The notes beneath the pieces were generated by a model. The model was not told where the DNA came from. It saw only the letters and a list, made by a program, of their open reading frames with translations, and did no database searches. A DNA stretch of 64,000 bases, taken from Streptomyces spectabilis (GTDB taxonomy: Bacteria > Actinomycetota > Actinomycetes > Streptomycetales > Streptomycetaceae). The DNA is taken from contig NZ_CP023690.1 in the NCBI RefSeq assembly GCF_008704795.1, forward strand, positions 5,094,501-5,158,500, read 5' to 3'. The position numbers and the translations under genes are program-made. The stretch's first letter is position 1, and every line of letters begins with the position of its first letter. Positions 25,679 to 34,763 of this stretch are shown here, in pieces.

Positions 25679-26473
25679 TCAACAGCCCGGGGCCGAGCCC
25701 TCGGCGGAGGGCGGCTGGAGCAGACCCATGAACATCCGCATCAGCTCCTCCACGATCGTGTCCAGGTCGGCGTCCACGTACCCGGCGGTCCAGTCGTACA
25801 GGAGCGCGTTCACCGCCCCGACGAAGCCGAGCGCGGCCACGCGGTAGTCGCGGGCGCCGATCTCGCCGCGCTCGACGGCCTCGTCCAGGGCGGCGACGAG
25901 GAGGCCGACCCAGCCCTTGCGGGCCTCAAGGCGCTGCCTCTCCAGCTCGGGGGTGACGCCGGTGACCTCGACGAAGGCGATCCGTACGAGGTGCGGGTGC
26001 GCGGTGAGGACGCGCGCGTAGGCGCGGAACGCGGACTCCACGCGCTCGCGGACGGTGCCGCCCGCCGCCTCGGCCAGCGCCTCCACGACGGCGCCCTGCG
26101 CGGCCTTCTGGACGTGCCGGTGCAGGGCCGCGAGCACCTCTTCCAGATTGCGGAACTCCTCGTAGAACTGCCGCGTCGACAGGCCCGCGCGGGCGCACAG
26201 GGCGGCCACGGACGCGGAGCGGTAGGCGCCGGGGCCCGCGCCGAAGAGGTCGACGCCCGCCTCCAGGAGGCGCCGCCGCCGGTCGGCCCTGCGCTGCTCG
26301 GCCGACTTTCCGCCGTACGCCCTCGCGGGGCGGCGCGCGGCACCGCCCGGCTCGTCCGTCACGGCGTCCGGCCCGTCGGATTCCACCCCTGCCACCCCTC
26401 TCACCTGCTCATCCGCCAACTCGCCCTCCCCGTACGGAAATTGTCTCGCGCACGCCCCTTGCGTCGGCGTCAC
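25679..26473 (-). CDS. TetR-family regulator divergent from a lipase
   Basis: A 264-residue TetR protein. The HTH is in RRRRLLEAGVDLFGAGPGAYRSASVAALCARAGLSTRQFYEEFRNLEEVL (about residues 67-115). The first 55 residues are a disordered Pro/Gly/Asp-rich lead. The start at GTG 26473 is supported by AGGAG four bases upstream; GTG 26386 is an alternative. It faces a secreted lipase gene with a palindrome between them. Confidence 0.88.
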   Translation of the reverse strand: MTPTQGACARQFPYGEGELADEQVRGVAGVESDGPDAVTDEPGGAARRPARAYGGKSAEQRRADRRRRLLEAGVDLFGAGPGAYRSASVAALCARAGLSTRQFYEEFRNLEEVLAALHRHVQKAAQGAVVEALAEAAGGTVRERVESAFRAYARVLTAHPHLVRIAFVEVTGVTPELERQRLEARKGWVGLLVAALDEAVERGEIGARDYRVAALGFVGAVNALLYDWTAGYVDADLDTIVEELMRMFMGLLQPPSAEGSAPGC

Positions 26474-26500
26474 CCCGCTCCTACTTTCAAGTAACCAAAT

Positions 26501-26520
26501 CTGAAGCGATGTCGTTTCAG
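26501..26520. promoter_or_regulatory. Probable operator between TetR and lipase genes
   Basis: The 20-bp sequence CTGAAGCGATGTCGTTTCAG is symmetric at 8 of 10 base pairs. It lies 28 bp upstream of the TetR start and 104 bp upstream of the lipase start. Its role as a TetR site is inferred from position. Confidence 0.5.
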
Positions 26521-26623
26521 AATGGTGTCAGTCGGTGTGTCATGGCCATGGCCTGCCCTTGGCGTGCCCTCGGGGGCGCCCCCCACTCCTGCTCGTGACA
26601 GCTCGCTCGAAGGGACAGCAACC

Positions 26624-27613
26624 GTGAACGGACCCTCCGCACCCGGCCGCCGTCTGCCGCGCTCCCTGCGCCGCGGAGCCGCCGCCGTCGTGCCCGTCGC
26701 CCTCGCCGCCACCGCGCTCACCGCCGTCGGGACCCCGGCGCACGCCGGTGAGCAGCCGCGCAAGCCGTCGTACCCCGTCGGCGGCGTCGCCGACGGCGTC
26801 CGCAACTTCCTTCTCAGTCCGAACGCCGTGACCGGCGTGAACGACTGGAGCTGCAAGCCCTCCGCCGAGCATCCGAACCCCGTCGTGCTCGTCCACGGCA
26901 CCGGCGTCAACCTGGGCGCCAACTGGGTGAAGATGGGCCCGACCCTCGCCAACGAAGGCCACTGCGTCTACGCCTTCAACTACGGCATGGGCAGCCCGTT
27001 CAACTTCGGCGGCCGCGTCGGCGCGCTCACCGGCATCGCCAAGTCGGCCGAGACGATGAGCGGCTTCGTGGACAAGGTGCTCGCCTCGACGGGCGCGAAG
27101 AAGGTCAGCGTCCTCGGGCACTCGCAGGGCGGCATGATGCCGAACTACTACATCAAGCGGCTCGGCGGCGCGAAGAAGGTCGACCGGCTCGTCGCGCTCG
27201 CCCCCACCAACCACGGCACCACCCTCAGCGGCCTGACCAACCTGGGCCACGCGCTCGGCCTCATGGGCCTGGTCAACGGCGCCTTCGACCATCTGAACCT
27301 CCAGGGCCTCAAGGACCAGGAGGACGGCTCGGACTTCCAGAAGGCCCTGTTCGCGGACGGCGACACCGTGCCGGGCGTGCGCTACACGGTCATCGCGACG
27401 AAGCACGACCGCGTCTCGACCCCGTACAGCCAGGGCTTCCTGAAGGGCGACAACGTCCGCAACGTCGTCGTCCAGGACCAGTGCCCGAAGAACCCGGTCG
27501 GCCACATCGGGCTCTTCGCGGACGGACCGACGACCCAGGACGTCGTCAACGCCCTGGGCGCCGACAAGCCGGACTTCAAGCCCTCGTGCGAGGACTACGG
27601 GCCCCCGTTCTGA
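26624..27613 (+). CDS. Secreted triacylglycerol lipase (alpha/beta hydrolase)
   Basis: A 329-residue lipase starting at GTG 26624 with GAAGGGA upstream. The signal peptide has an RRLPRSLRRGAAAVVP lead and likely cleavage after AHA at residue 41. The oxyanion region is VVLVHGTG, the nucleophile elbow is GHSQGG (Ser168), a candidate acid is Asp in TKHDRVSTP, and the catalytic His is in VGHIGLF. It matches the Lipase_2 family of actinomycete extracellular lipases. It is divergent from the TetR gene. Confidence 0.92.
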   Translation: MNGPSAPGRRLPRSLRRGAAAVVPVALAATALTAVGTPAHAGEQPRKPSYPVGGVADGVRNFLLSPNAVTGVNDWSCKPSAEHPNPVVLVHGTGVNLGANWVKMGPTLANEGHCVYAFNYGMGSPFNFGGRVGALTGIAKSAETMSGFVDKVLASTGAKKVSVLGHSQGGMMPNYYIKRLGGAKKVDRLVALAPTNHGTTLSGLTNLGHALGLMGLVNGAFDHLNLQGLKDQEDGSDFQKALFADGDTVPGVRYTVIATKHDRVSTPYSQGFLKGDNVRNVVVQDQCPKNPVGHIGLFADGPTTQDVVNALGADKPDFKPSCEDYGPPF

Positions 27614-27814
27614 CCCCGGCCGGGGGAGTCGCCGGCCCGGGGGCGGCCGCCCTCAGGCCGGCGGCTCGTAGCAGTCGTAGTCGCGCCGGCCGCTGATCCT
27701 GCCGTGGCGACCGCGTTGCGGATGTCGTACGTCTGGCGGCGCGGGCGGTCGGCGCTCCGCCGCGCGGGGCAAACCGATTGCCGCCGTTCCCGGCTCCGCG
27801 TCACCATGCGTCCC

Positions 27815-28681
27815 ATGCGCTTCTCGATCAACATTCCGAACTTCGGTGACTTCGCCGACCCGAGGACGGTCGCGCGGGTCGCCGTCGCCGCCGAACAGGC
27901 GGGCTGGGACGGCCTGTTCGTCTGGGACCACGTCGTGCACGACAAGGCCGCGCAGCAGGGCAAGCCCTTCGGGGACCCCTGGATGCTCCTGACCGCCGCC
28001 GCGCTCGCCACCTCGCGCATCCGGCTCGGCACCCTGGTGACGCCGGTGGCCCGCCGCCGCCCGCACCAGCTCGCCCGGCAGGTCGCCACCCTGGACGCCG
28101 TGTCCGGGGGCCGGGTGATCTTCACCGCCGGGCTCGGCGGACCCGTCGACGACGAGTACGGGAGCTTCGGCGAGCCCACCGACCCGCGCGTCCTCGCCGA
28201 GCTCCTGGACGAGGGCCTCGGCCTCCTGGACCGCTACTGGTCGGGGCGGGCCGTCGACCACGAGGGTCCGCACCACCGCGTCCGCGACGTCACGCTGCTG
28301 CCCGCGACCGTGCAGCGGCCCCGGCCGCCCGTCTGGATCGGGGGCTTCTGGCCCAACCGGCCCCCGATGCGGCGGGCCGCCCGGTGGGACGGGGCCGTGC
28401 CGCTCTTCCAGTCCGCCCGGCACGGGTGCGTTCCGGCTCTCGCCGAGGTGCGCGAGCTCGTGGCCTACCTTCGGGCGCACCGCCCTGACGGGGGCGGGGC
28501 CTTCGATGTCGTGCTGGGCGGGGCCACGCCCTTCGACCCGGAGGCCGCTCGGGAGGTGATCGCGCCCCTGCGGGACGCGGGTGCCACCTGGTGGGACGAG
28601 AGGCAGCTCCAGACCGGGCCCGGTCTGGATCGCCTTGCCCCCGTTCTCCGGCGGGTGGAGGCCGGGCCTCCTGCCCTTTAG
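27815..28681 (+). CDS. LLM-class flavin/F420-dependent oxidoreductase
   Basis: A 288-residue luciferase-like monooxygenase-fold protein (MRFSINIPNFGDFADPRTVARVAVAAEQAGWDGLFVWDHV, IRLGTLVTPVARRRPHQLARQVATLD, GGRVIFTAGLGG). The RRRPHQLARQ and WDH patterns are usual for F420-dependent actinobacterial members. The substrate is unknown. ATG 27806 is an alternative start three codons earlier. Confidence 0.9.
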   Translation: MRFSINIPNFGDFADPRTVARVAVAAEQAGWDGLFVWDHVVHDKAAQQGKPFGDPWMLLTAAALATSRIRLGTLVTPVARRRPHQLARQVATLDAVSGGRVIFTAGLGGPVDDEYGSFGEPTDPRVLAELLDEGLGLLDRYWSGRAVDHEGPHHRVRDVTLLPATVQRPRPPVWIGGFWPNRPPMRRAARWDGAVPLFQSARHGCVPALAEVRELVAYLRAHRPDGGGAFDVVLGGATPFDPEAAREVIAPLRDAGATWWDERQLQTGPGLDRLAPVLRRVEAGPPAL

Positions 28682-28689
28682 GTGTTCGC

Positions 28690-28742
28690 CTGCGGGTTGG
28701 TGGGGGCTGGTCGCGCAGTTCCCCGCGCCCCTTCGGGGCGCT
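28690..28742 (+). repeat. Dispersed intergenic repeat, family 2
   Basis: The sequence from CTGCGGGTTGG through GGGGCTGGTCGCGCAG to CCCCGCGCCCCTTCGGGGCG matches the copies at 25596-25651 and 50852-50930. A GCGCCCC-TTC-GGGGCGC hairpin gives it terminator potential between two convergent genes. Confidence 0.75.
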
Positions 28743-28755
28743 CCCGACCGGGGGA

Positions 28756-29112
28756 TCAGACGCCCGCGAGCACCAGGGCGAGGGCCGTCAGGAACGCCAG
28801 GCCCAGGAGGCATCCGGCGAGGAGGCGGTTGCGCAGGGCGCGGTAGCGGGTCTCGTACTCCGTGCGGAGCTCGCGGCAGCGGTGGGCCGTGTGGCGCCAG
28901 GTGCGGTGGGTGAGGGCCAGGTGGTCCTCGGCGTAGGCGCGTTCCACCTCCTCGCGCTCGGCCCGGGAGAGCCAGTCGAGGCGGGCGGTGAAGCGGGCCG
29001 CCGCCGCGCGGCTCTCCGTGCGGGCGGACTCCACGAGGAGGTGGCCCTCGATCTCGTGGATGAGCAGGGCCGCCTCCGCCGGGGCCACCGGGCGGTCGTC
29101 CATCGCGGTCAC
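28756..29112 (-). CDS. Small membrane protein coupled to ctaD
   Basis: A 118-residue protein starting at GTG 29112, overlapping the ctaD stop as GTGA. Residues 15-90 are charged and helical ([23 protein letters not shown] to [15 protein letters not shown]) and one C-terminal membrane helix follows ([22 protein letters not shown]). It resembles no oxidase subunit I know. The coupled translation suggests it works with this CtaD, perhaps in assembly or stability. Confidence 0.8.
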   Translation of the reverse strand: MTAMDDRPVAPAEAALLIHEIEGHLLVESARTESRAAAARFTARLDWLSRAEREEVERAYAEDHLALTHRTWRHTAHRCRELRTEYETRYRALRNRLLAGCLLGLAFLTALALVLAGV

Positions 29113-30737
29113 AGGGCGGCCTTCTCGGCCGGCTCCGGCGCGGGGGCGAGCTCCGCCGCGATCTCGGGGTGGCGCAGGTCGAACGCCGGGGACTCGGAGC
29201 GGATGCGCGGCAGGGTGTGGAAGTTGTGGCGCGGCGGCGGGCAGGTCGTCGCCCACTCCAGGGAGCGGCCGTAGCCCCACGGGTCGTTCTCCTTGACGTC
29301 CTCGCCGTACTTCGCCGTCTTCCAGACGTTGTAGAGGAACGGCAGGAGGGACATGCCCAGGAGGAACGAGAAGATCGTGGAGAGGGTGTTGAGCCCGGTG
29401 AAGCCCTCGACGTCCAGGTAGTCGGAGATGCGGCGCTGCATGCCCGCCGCGCCCAGCCAGTGCTGGACGAGGAACGTGCCGTGGAAGCCGATGAAGAGCG
29501 TCCAGAAGGTGATCTTGCCGAGCCGCTCGTCGAGCATCTTGCCGGTGAACTTCGGCCACCAGAAGTGGAATCCGGAGAACATCGCGAACACGACCGTGCC
29601 GAAGATGACGTAGTGGAAGTGCGCCACCACGAAGTACGAGTCGGTCACCGCGAAGTCCATCGGCGGGGACGCCAGGAGCACGCCGGTCAGACCGCCGAAC
29701 ACGAACGTGATGAGGAAGCCGACGGCCCACAGCATCGGCGTCTCGAAGCTGAGTGAGCCCTTCCACATGGTGCCGAGCCAGTTGAAGAACTTCACGCCCG
29801 TCGGCACGGCGATGAGGAACGTCATGAAGGAGAAGAACGGGAGCAGCACGCCGCCCGTCGCGTACATGTGGTGCGCCCACACCGTCACCGACAGGCCCGC
29901 GATCGCGATGGTCGCCCCGACCAGGCCCATGTAGCCGAACATCGGCTTGCGCGAGAAGACCGGGATGACCTCGGAGATGATGCCGAAGAACGGCAGCGCG
30001 ATGATGTACACCTCGGGGTGGCCGAAGAACCAGAACAGGTGCTGCCACAGCAGCGCGCCGCCGTTCGCCACGTCGAAGATGTGCGCGCCGAACTTCCGGT
30101 CCACTTCGAGCGCGAACAGCGCGGCCGCGAGGACCGGGAAGGCGAGCAGCACCAGGACGCCGGTCAGGAGCACGTTCCAGGTGAAGATCGGCATGCGGAA
30201 CATGGTCATGCCGGGCGCCCGCATGCAGATGATCGTGGTGATGAAGTTGACCGCGCCGAGGATCGTGCCGAAGCCGGAGAGGGCGAGACCCATGATCCAC
30301 ATGTCGGCGCCGATGTTCGTCGCGTGCGCGGAGTCCGTGATCGGCGCGTACGCGGTCCAGCCGAAGTCCGCCGCGCCGCCCGGCGTGAGGAAGCCGCCCA
30401 CCGCGATCAGCGAGCCGAACAGGTACAGCCAGTAGGCGAACATGTTCAGGCGGGGGAACGCCACGTCGGGGGCGCCGATCTGGAGCGGCATCAGCCAGTT
30501 CGCGAACCCCGAGAACAGCGGTGTCGCGAACATCAGCAGCATGATCGTGCCGTGCATCGTGAACGCCTGGTTGAACTGCTCGTTCGACATGATCTGCGTG
30601 CCGGGCCGGGCCAGCTCGGCGCGCATGAACAGCGCGAGCACGCCGCCGATGCAGAAGAACGCGAACGCTGTCACCAGATACAGCGTGCCGATCGTCTTGT
30701 GGTCGGTGGTCGTCAGCCACTTCACGGTTGCCCTCAT
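29109..30737 (-). CDS. ctaD: Cytochrome c oxidase subunit I (orphan locus)
   Basis: A 542-residue haem-copper oxidase subunit I starting at ATG 30737. The metal ligands are present: haem a His in TMHGTIMLL, CuB ligands in GHPEVYI and AHHMYATG, and haem a/a3 ligands in [12 protein letters not shown]-channel ([12 protein letters not shown]) and K-channel ([18 protein letters not shown]) residues are also kept. It would reduce oxygen to water while pumping protons. No ctaC, ctaE or qcr gene is adjacent; the main ctaCDFE-qcr cluster of Streptomyces has a different context, so this is probably a second copy that shares other subunits. Confidence 0.95.
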   Translation of the reverse strand: MRATVKWLTTTDHKTIGTLYLVTAFAFFCIGGVLALFMRAELARPGTQIMSNEQFNQAFTMHGTIMLLMFATPLFSGFANWLMPLQIGAPDVAFPRLNMFAYWLYLFGSLIAVGGFLTPGGAADFGWTAYAPITDSAHATNIGADMWIMGLALSGFGTILGAVNFITTIICMRAPGMTMFRMPIFTWNVLLTGVLVLLAFPVLAAALFALEVDRKFGAHIFDVANGGALLWQHLFWFFGHPEVYIIALPFFGIISEVIPVFSRKPMFGYMGLVGATIAIAGLSVTVWAHHMYATGGVLLPFFSFMTFLIAVPTGVKFFNWLGTMWKGSLSFETPMLWAVGFLITFVFGGLTGVLLASPPMDFAVTDSYFVVAHFHYVIFGTVVFAMFSGFHFWWPKFTGKMLDERLGKITFWTLFIGFHGTFLVQHWLGAAGMQRRISDYLDVEGFTGLNTLSTIFSFLLGMSLLPFLYNVWKTAKYGEDVKENDPWGYGRSLEWATTCPPPRHNFHTLPRIRSESPAFDLRHPEIAAELAPAPEPAEKAAL

Positions 30738-30843
30738 GCCCCGTACGTGTCCGGGACCGCCCGGCGCGTCACCGCTCACCCCTGCCGGGAAGATCACAGC
30801 GACCGGGTGTGAAGATCGGGGCCATGCCGGACACCTACGGTTC

Positions 30844-31380
30844 ATGAGCACGGACGAAGCCTTCGCGGCCGCCTACCGCGAGCACTACTGGGCGGTGAGC
30901 CGCTTCGTGGCGCGCAGACTCGGCGCGGGCGAGGCGCACGAGGTCGAGGAAGTCGTCGCGGAGGTGTTCTCCATAGCCTGGCGGCGCCGTTCCGAGCTGC
31001 CCGAGCACGCGCTGCCCTGGCTGTACGGCGTCGCCCGCAACTGTCTGGCCAACACGGTGCGGGGCCTCGGCCGCTACCGCCGCCTTCTGCACCGCATCGG
31101 CCACCACGAGGCCACCCGGCACGGCCAGGTCGTCACCGGGCCCGACACCGACGCGCCCGGGGCCTGGGTGCACGAGGCCCTCGCCCGGCTCTCCCCCGCC
31201 GACCAGGAGGCGCTGCGCCTGACCACCTGGGAGGAGCTGGGCATCGACGACCTCGCCGTCGCCCTCGGCTGCGGCCGCAGCGCCGCCGCGATGCGACTGC
31301 ACCGGGCGCGGCGGCGGCTGCGCGCGGAGATCGACCGGATGCGGATGAACGTAACGGCAGGAGACGGCACCCATGACTGA
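30844..31380 (+). CDS. ECF-type RNA polymerase sigma factor
   Basis: A 178-residue sigma-70 family ECF protein starting at ATG 30844. Region 2 is [40 protein letters not shown]; region 4 is [45 protein letters not shown]. It overlaps the next gene by 8 bp (ATGACTGA), so the two are coupled. It is divergent from ctaD, 106 bp between starts, which makes the oxidase gene a candidate target. Confidence 0.92.
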   Translation: MSTDEAFAAAYREHYWAVSRFVARRLGAGEAHEVEEVVAEVFSIAWRRRSELPEHALPWLYGVARNCLANTVRGLGRYRRLLHRIGHHEATRHGQVVTGPDTDAPGAWVHEALARLSPADQEALRLTTWEELGIDDLAVALGCGRSAAAMRLHRARRRLRAEIDRMRMNVTAGDGTHD

Positions 31381-32317
31381 CGAACTGGACCTGCTGCGCG
31401 CGGCCGACCCCGTGTCCGCCACCGAAGGGCCCTGGCGCGACCGGCCGCTCGACGCCCGCGCCGAACGCGGGCTCAACCAGCTCCTGTACACGAGCCGGCG
31501 CCGGGCCCGCCGCCGCGTCGTGCTGTGCGCGGAGGCCGCCGTCGCCGCGCTCGCCGCCGTGCTCGTGCTCACGCTGCCCGACCTGGCGGCCACGTCCGCC
31601 ACGGCCGCGCCGAGCGCCCTGCGCCCGCGCGCCGGCTCCGCCGCCGTGCCGCTCGCCGAGGTCGCCGAGCGGGCCCGGGCCGCCGCGCGCGACGGCGAGC
31701 CGGAGCTGCGCAGGGGCAGCCACATCCAGACCTGGAGCCTCGCCATGGACGCCGGGCCGCACGCCGAGCGGCCCGTGACGCTGCCCGAGGAGCGGGAGGT
31801 GCGCTGGCGCGCCGACGGCAGCCGCACCGAACGCGTCGAGTCCGGCGGCGACCTGGTCGGCGAGCGCATCCTCCCGTCGGCAAGCTCCGACGCGCCGCCC
31901 GGGGCCCGCCCGCCGCACACCCCCGGCAAACTGCGCGCGTACCTGACGGAGGCCTACGACGGGGGCCTGTCCAGTCGCTCCGGGCCGCTCACCGCCGACC
32001 AGCTCCTCGACACGCTGCCGCAGCTCCTCGACACCTGGACGCTCGGCGCCCGCGAGCAGGCCGCGCTCGCCCGCGTCCTCGCCGGCACCGAAGGCCTGCG
32101 GCCCGCGGGCGCCGTCACCGACCGGCTCGGGCGCGCCGGGCAGGCGTACGTGCACGAGTCCGCGGACCCGGCCGACGAGGCGCTGCGCCGGATGCTGATC
32201 CTGGACCCGGGGACGGGGGCCGTGCTCGGCCTGGAGGTGATGTTCACCAAGGCGCAGCCGTGGCTCGCGGTGCGGGCCGGGGACGTGATGTCGTACAGCG
32301 CGTGGCGCCGGGACTGA
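31373..32317 (+). CDS. Membrane protein partner of the ECF sigma factor (CU044_5270-type)
   Basis: A 314-residue protein. The cytoplasmic N-terminus of about 48 residues precedes one membrane helix (VVLCAEAAVAALAAVLVLTLPDL), followed by a large extracytoplasmic domain with HIQTWSLAMD and a C-terminal FTKAQPWLAVRAGDVMSYSAW. This class commonly follows ECF sigma genes in actinobacteria and is thought to be a sensor or anti-sigma-like partner. No zinc-binding HXXXCXXC motif is seen, so it is not a ZAS-type anti-sigma factor. Confidence 0.82.
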   Translation: MTDELDLLRAADPVSATEGPWRDRPLDARAERGLNQLLYTSRRRARRRVVLCAEAAVAALAAVLVLTLPDLAATSATAAPSALRPRAGSAAVPLAEVAERARAAARDGEPELRRGSHIQTWSLAMDAGPHAERPVTLPEEREVRWRADGSRTERVESGGDLVGERILPSASSDAPPGARPPHTPGKLRAYLTEAYDGGLSSRSGPLTADQLLDTLPQLLDTWTLGAREQAALARVLAGTEGLRPAGAVTDRLGRAGQAYVHESADPADEALRRMLILDPGTGAVLGLEVMFTKAQPWLAVRAGDVMSYSAWRRD

Positions 32318-32335
32318 GGCGGCCGCGGCGCCCGG

Positions 32336-33307
32336 TCAGCGCCGCGCCGCGGCGGCCACCGTGTCCGTCACCGCCTGCCCGATCCGCCGAATGCCCGGCG
32401 AACGCACCGGGCAGGGGCGGGACTTCGGCGTCGTCGGGGCCAGACAGAAGTGCAGGTGGTCGTCGCCGCGGTGCAGCGCGGTGCGGCCGCCCGGCTCCGT
32501 GCAGTACGCCGGGTGCGACCGCTCGTACGCCGTGCAGGGCAGCTCCCGCACCCACCGGTAGCGGGCCGACGCCGGGCTGACCACCCGGCCCGCGTCCGAC
32601 ACGAGGTCGCCGGACGCGGTGGCCTGGCGCCGGTACAGCTCGTTCACGCGGCGCACGCGGTCGGGCGTCATGACGTCCGGGCCCTGCGACACCCACACCA
32701 CCTTCGGGCGGGGCGCGCCCGCGTCCCGCGCGGCCTCCTCGATCTGCCGGGTGAGCCTTCGCGCGTCGGCCGCGTACCGCGCGAAGTACGTGTCCCGCTG
32801 CTTGTCGTACGTGACGCCGCCCATGCACGGCGTGTAGCCCCACGCGTTGCCCCAGAACTGGAGCACCACGAAGTCGGGGCGCAGCTCGCGCACCAGCCTG
32901 GCCGCCTTGGCCTTGTCCGGTACGAGGGAGTCCTCGCCGGTGCCTTCCAGGTAGTCGCAGAGGGTGGTGCCGGAGTAGGGGGCGCTGGTGTAGCGGGCGG
33001 CGAGCTGGTCGCGCAGGAGGGTGCCGAGGACGTCCTGGTTCTCCATGGCGAGGGAGTCGCCGAGGTAGAGGACGCGAGGGGCGGGCTTGGGGCGGGCGGG
33101 CTTCCGGCTGTCCTTCTCCGTCCGCCGGTCCTTCTCCGTCCGCCGGTCCCGTTCGGCCTGCTGCCGGTTCGTCTGCGACGGGGGCTCCGAGGCGTCCGTG
33201 CGGGCCGCCGCGGGTGGCTTCGGCGCGGCGTCCTCCTCGCCCGGGTCCCCGCAGGCCCCGAGCAGCAGCATGCCCGCGAGGGCCCCGGCGACCAACTGCT
33301 TCCGCAT
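32336..33307 (-). CDS. SGNH-hydrolase lipoprotein
   Basis: A 323-residue lipoprotein starting at ATG 33307. The lipobox LLLGACG precedes a charged linker with repeated DRRTEKD units. The hydrolase domain starts VLYLGDSLAMEN (catalytic Ser) and has VVLQFWGNAWG (Asn position) and DHLHFCL (Asp and His). Proteins like this act on O-acyl groups of envelope glycans or lipids. It converges on the sigma-partner gene. Confidence 0.88.
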   Translation of the reverse strand: MRKQLVAGALAGMLLLGACGDPGEEDAAPKPPAAARTDASEPPSQTNRQQAERDRRTEKDRRTEKDSRKPARPKPAPRVLYLGDSLAMENQDVLGTLLRDQLAARYTSAPYSGTTLCDYLEGTGEDSLVPDKAKAARLVRELRPDFVVLQFWGNAWGYTPCMGGVTYDKQRDTYFARYAADARRLTRQIEEAARDAGAPRPKVVWVSQGPDVMTPDRVRRVNELYRRQATASGDLVSDAGRVVSPASARYRWVRELPCTAYERSHPAYCTEPGGRTALHRGDDHLHFCLAPTTPKSRPCPVRSPGIRRIGQAVTDTVAAAARR

Positions 33308-33375
33308 CCGGCAACTCCCGGTCCAACGAACAGAATCGGCCCACCAGGCAAGCACACGTGCGCGCGCGGCGGAAG

Positions 33376-33915
33376 TCACCCGTGCGACTCGGGCGCGTCC
33401 TCCGGGAGGAGATGGCCGAGCAGCAGCTTGACGTACAGCACGGGGGCGAGCCAGGCGACTTCGGGCGGGGTCGTCGGGGTGGCGGCGATCGCGAGGACCG
33501 TCACGCCGAACGCGGCGGGGCGGCGGGCCGCGGCCGGGGCCGCCGTGACGGCCACCGCGCCCGCCAGCGCGAGGGCGTACACGGCTGCCGCCGTGCTCCA
33601 GGCGAGGGCCGGGACCGCCAGGGCGAGCAGGAACGGCTGGCCGTGGGCCGCCACGAAGGCCAAGTGGTGGCGGGTGGTGCGGTGCGGGGCGTGGAACTGG
33701 CGTTTGGCCGTGGCTGTGGCGTTGACCGCGGCGCCGCCGAACAGGTCGAAGGCGACCAGGGCGACGAGGCCGTAGGCCCAGGGGGCCAGGCCTGCGGGCA
33801 GCCCCGCCACCGCGATCCCCGCCCCGGCCGCGCCCGTCCCGTACCCGACACCCCGCTCCACCGGGGTGGCCCCCACCCCCACCAGAGCCCGGTCGACACC
33901 CCCGATCCACCTCAC
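33376..33915 (-). CDS. Polytopic membrane protein
   Basis: A 179-residue protein starting at GTG 33915, with about five hydrophobic segments and the strings NATATAKRQFHAPHRTTRHHLAFVAAHGQPFLLALAVP and AWLAPVLYVKLLLGHLLPEDAPESHG. Those His-rich loops are conserved in a Streptomyces membrane family without known function. It lies 68 bp upstream of the SGNH lipoprotein gene in the same direction. Confidence 0.75.
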   Translation of the reverse strand: MRWIGGVDRALVGVGATPVERGVGYGTGAAGAGIAVAGLPAGLAPWAYGLVALVAFDLFGGAAVNATATAKRQFHAPHRTTRHHLAFVAAHGQPFLLALAVPALAWSTAAAVYALALAGAVAVTAAPAAARRPAAFGVTVLAIAATPTTPPEVAWLAPVLYVKLLLGHLLPEDAPESHG

Positions 33916-33937
33916 CCCCGCCCCCTTCCCGCACAAA

Positions 33938-34155
33938 CCCCGCGCTAACGCGCTCGTCCTCAAACGCCGGACGGGCTGAATACGCCCGTTCGCCCCCCGC
34001 CTCCTCGACTCCCGAACCGTCTCAAGCCCCGCGCTAACGCGCTTGTCCTCAATCGCCGGACGGGCTGAATACGGCCGTTCGCCCCCCGCCTCCTCGACTC
34101 CCGAACCGTCTCAAGCCCCGCGCTAACGCGCTTGTCCTCAATCGCCGGACGGGCT
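33938..34155. repeat. 89-bp tandem repeat, two full units and a partial third
   Basis: Units start at 33938, 34027 and 34116, exactly 89 bp apart. The second and third are identical where they overlap; the first differs at a few bases. Each starts CCCCGCGCTAACGCGC (small GCGC hairpin) and contains the CGCCGGACGGGCTG core of the dispersed family seen at 8858-8983. It fills most of the 407-bp gap between the genes at 33915 and 34323, where no gene is seen. Confidence 0.9.
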
Positions 34156-34322
34156 GGAACTGGCCGGTGGGTCGGGGTCCAGCTGGCGGGGGTTTACCTG
34201 GGGGGTAATCGTCGGGGGTGGGCGGGGTGGGGCAGGGTGAGGGGAACGGAGGCCGGGCGGTGTGCTTCGGTCGGGCTTCGGGACCACGTAGGGATGACCG
34301 CGACTCACCGGAGGCGAAGACC

Positions 34323-34700
34323 ATGCCCGCACAGGACGTTCACGAGACCGCCGTGGCCCGGTACTTCGAGGCCTGGAACGCCACGGGCCCCGAGGGCATC
34401 CGCAAGGCCGTGGAAGCGGCCTGGACGCAGGACGGCACGTACACCGACCCGCTGGCCGACGCGGCGGGCCCGGAGGCGCTGACGGCGGTGATAGCCGCGG
34501 TGCGGGAGCAGTTCCCGGGCTTCGCGTTCCGGCGGACGGGGGAGGTCGACGGACACCACGGGATCGTCCGCTTCACCTGGGAGCTGGTGTCGGGGGCGGA
34601 CGGCTCCGCCCCGGTGGCCGGTTCGGACGTGGCGGTGCTCGCGGAGGACGGCCGCATCCGCACGGTGTACGGCTTCCTGGACCGCCTGCCGCAGGCGTGA
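34323..34700 (+). CDS. SnoaL/NTF2-like protein
   Basis: A 125-residue NTF2-fold protein (VARYFEAWNATGPEGIRKAVEAAWTQDGTYTDPLADAAG, GIVRFTWELVSG, GSDVAVLAEDGRIRTVYGFLD). Such proteins bind hydrophobic ligands or act as small cyclases and isomerases. The start is ATG 34323 with GGAGGCGAAGACC upstream. A 16-bp stem terminator follows. Confidence 0.9.
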   Translation: MPAQDVHETAVARYFEAWNATGPEGIRKAVEAAWTQDGTYTDPLADAAGPEALTAVIAAVREQFPGFAFRRTGEVDGHHGIVRFTWELVSGADGSAPVAGSDVAVLAEDGRIRTVYGFLDRLPQA

Positions 34701-34711
34701 GGGGATAGGGG

Positions 34712-34746
34712 GAGGGGCCCGGGCCGCAGTGCGGCCCGGGCCCCTC
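34712..34746. terminator. Strong bidirectional terminator
   Basis: GAGGGGCCCGGGCCGC (34712-34727) pairs perfectly with GCGGCCCGGGCCCCTC (34731-34746) around a 3-nt loop, between two convergent genes. Confidence 0.9.
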
Positions 34747-34763
34747 ACGTGTGCGCGCCTCGC

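Noticed and set aside
33938..34155. CRISPR-like array
   Set aside because: The units are adjacent 89-bp copies without unique spacers, and no cas gene is in the window.
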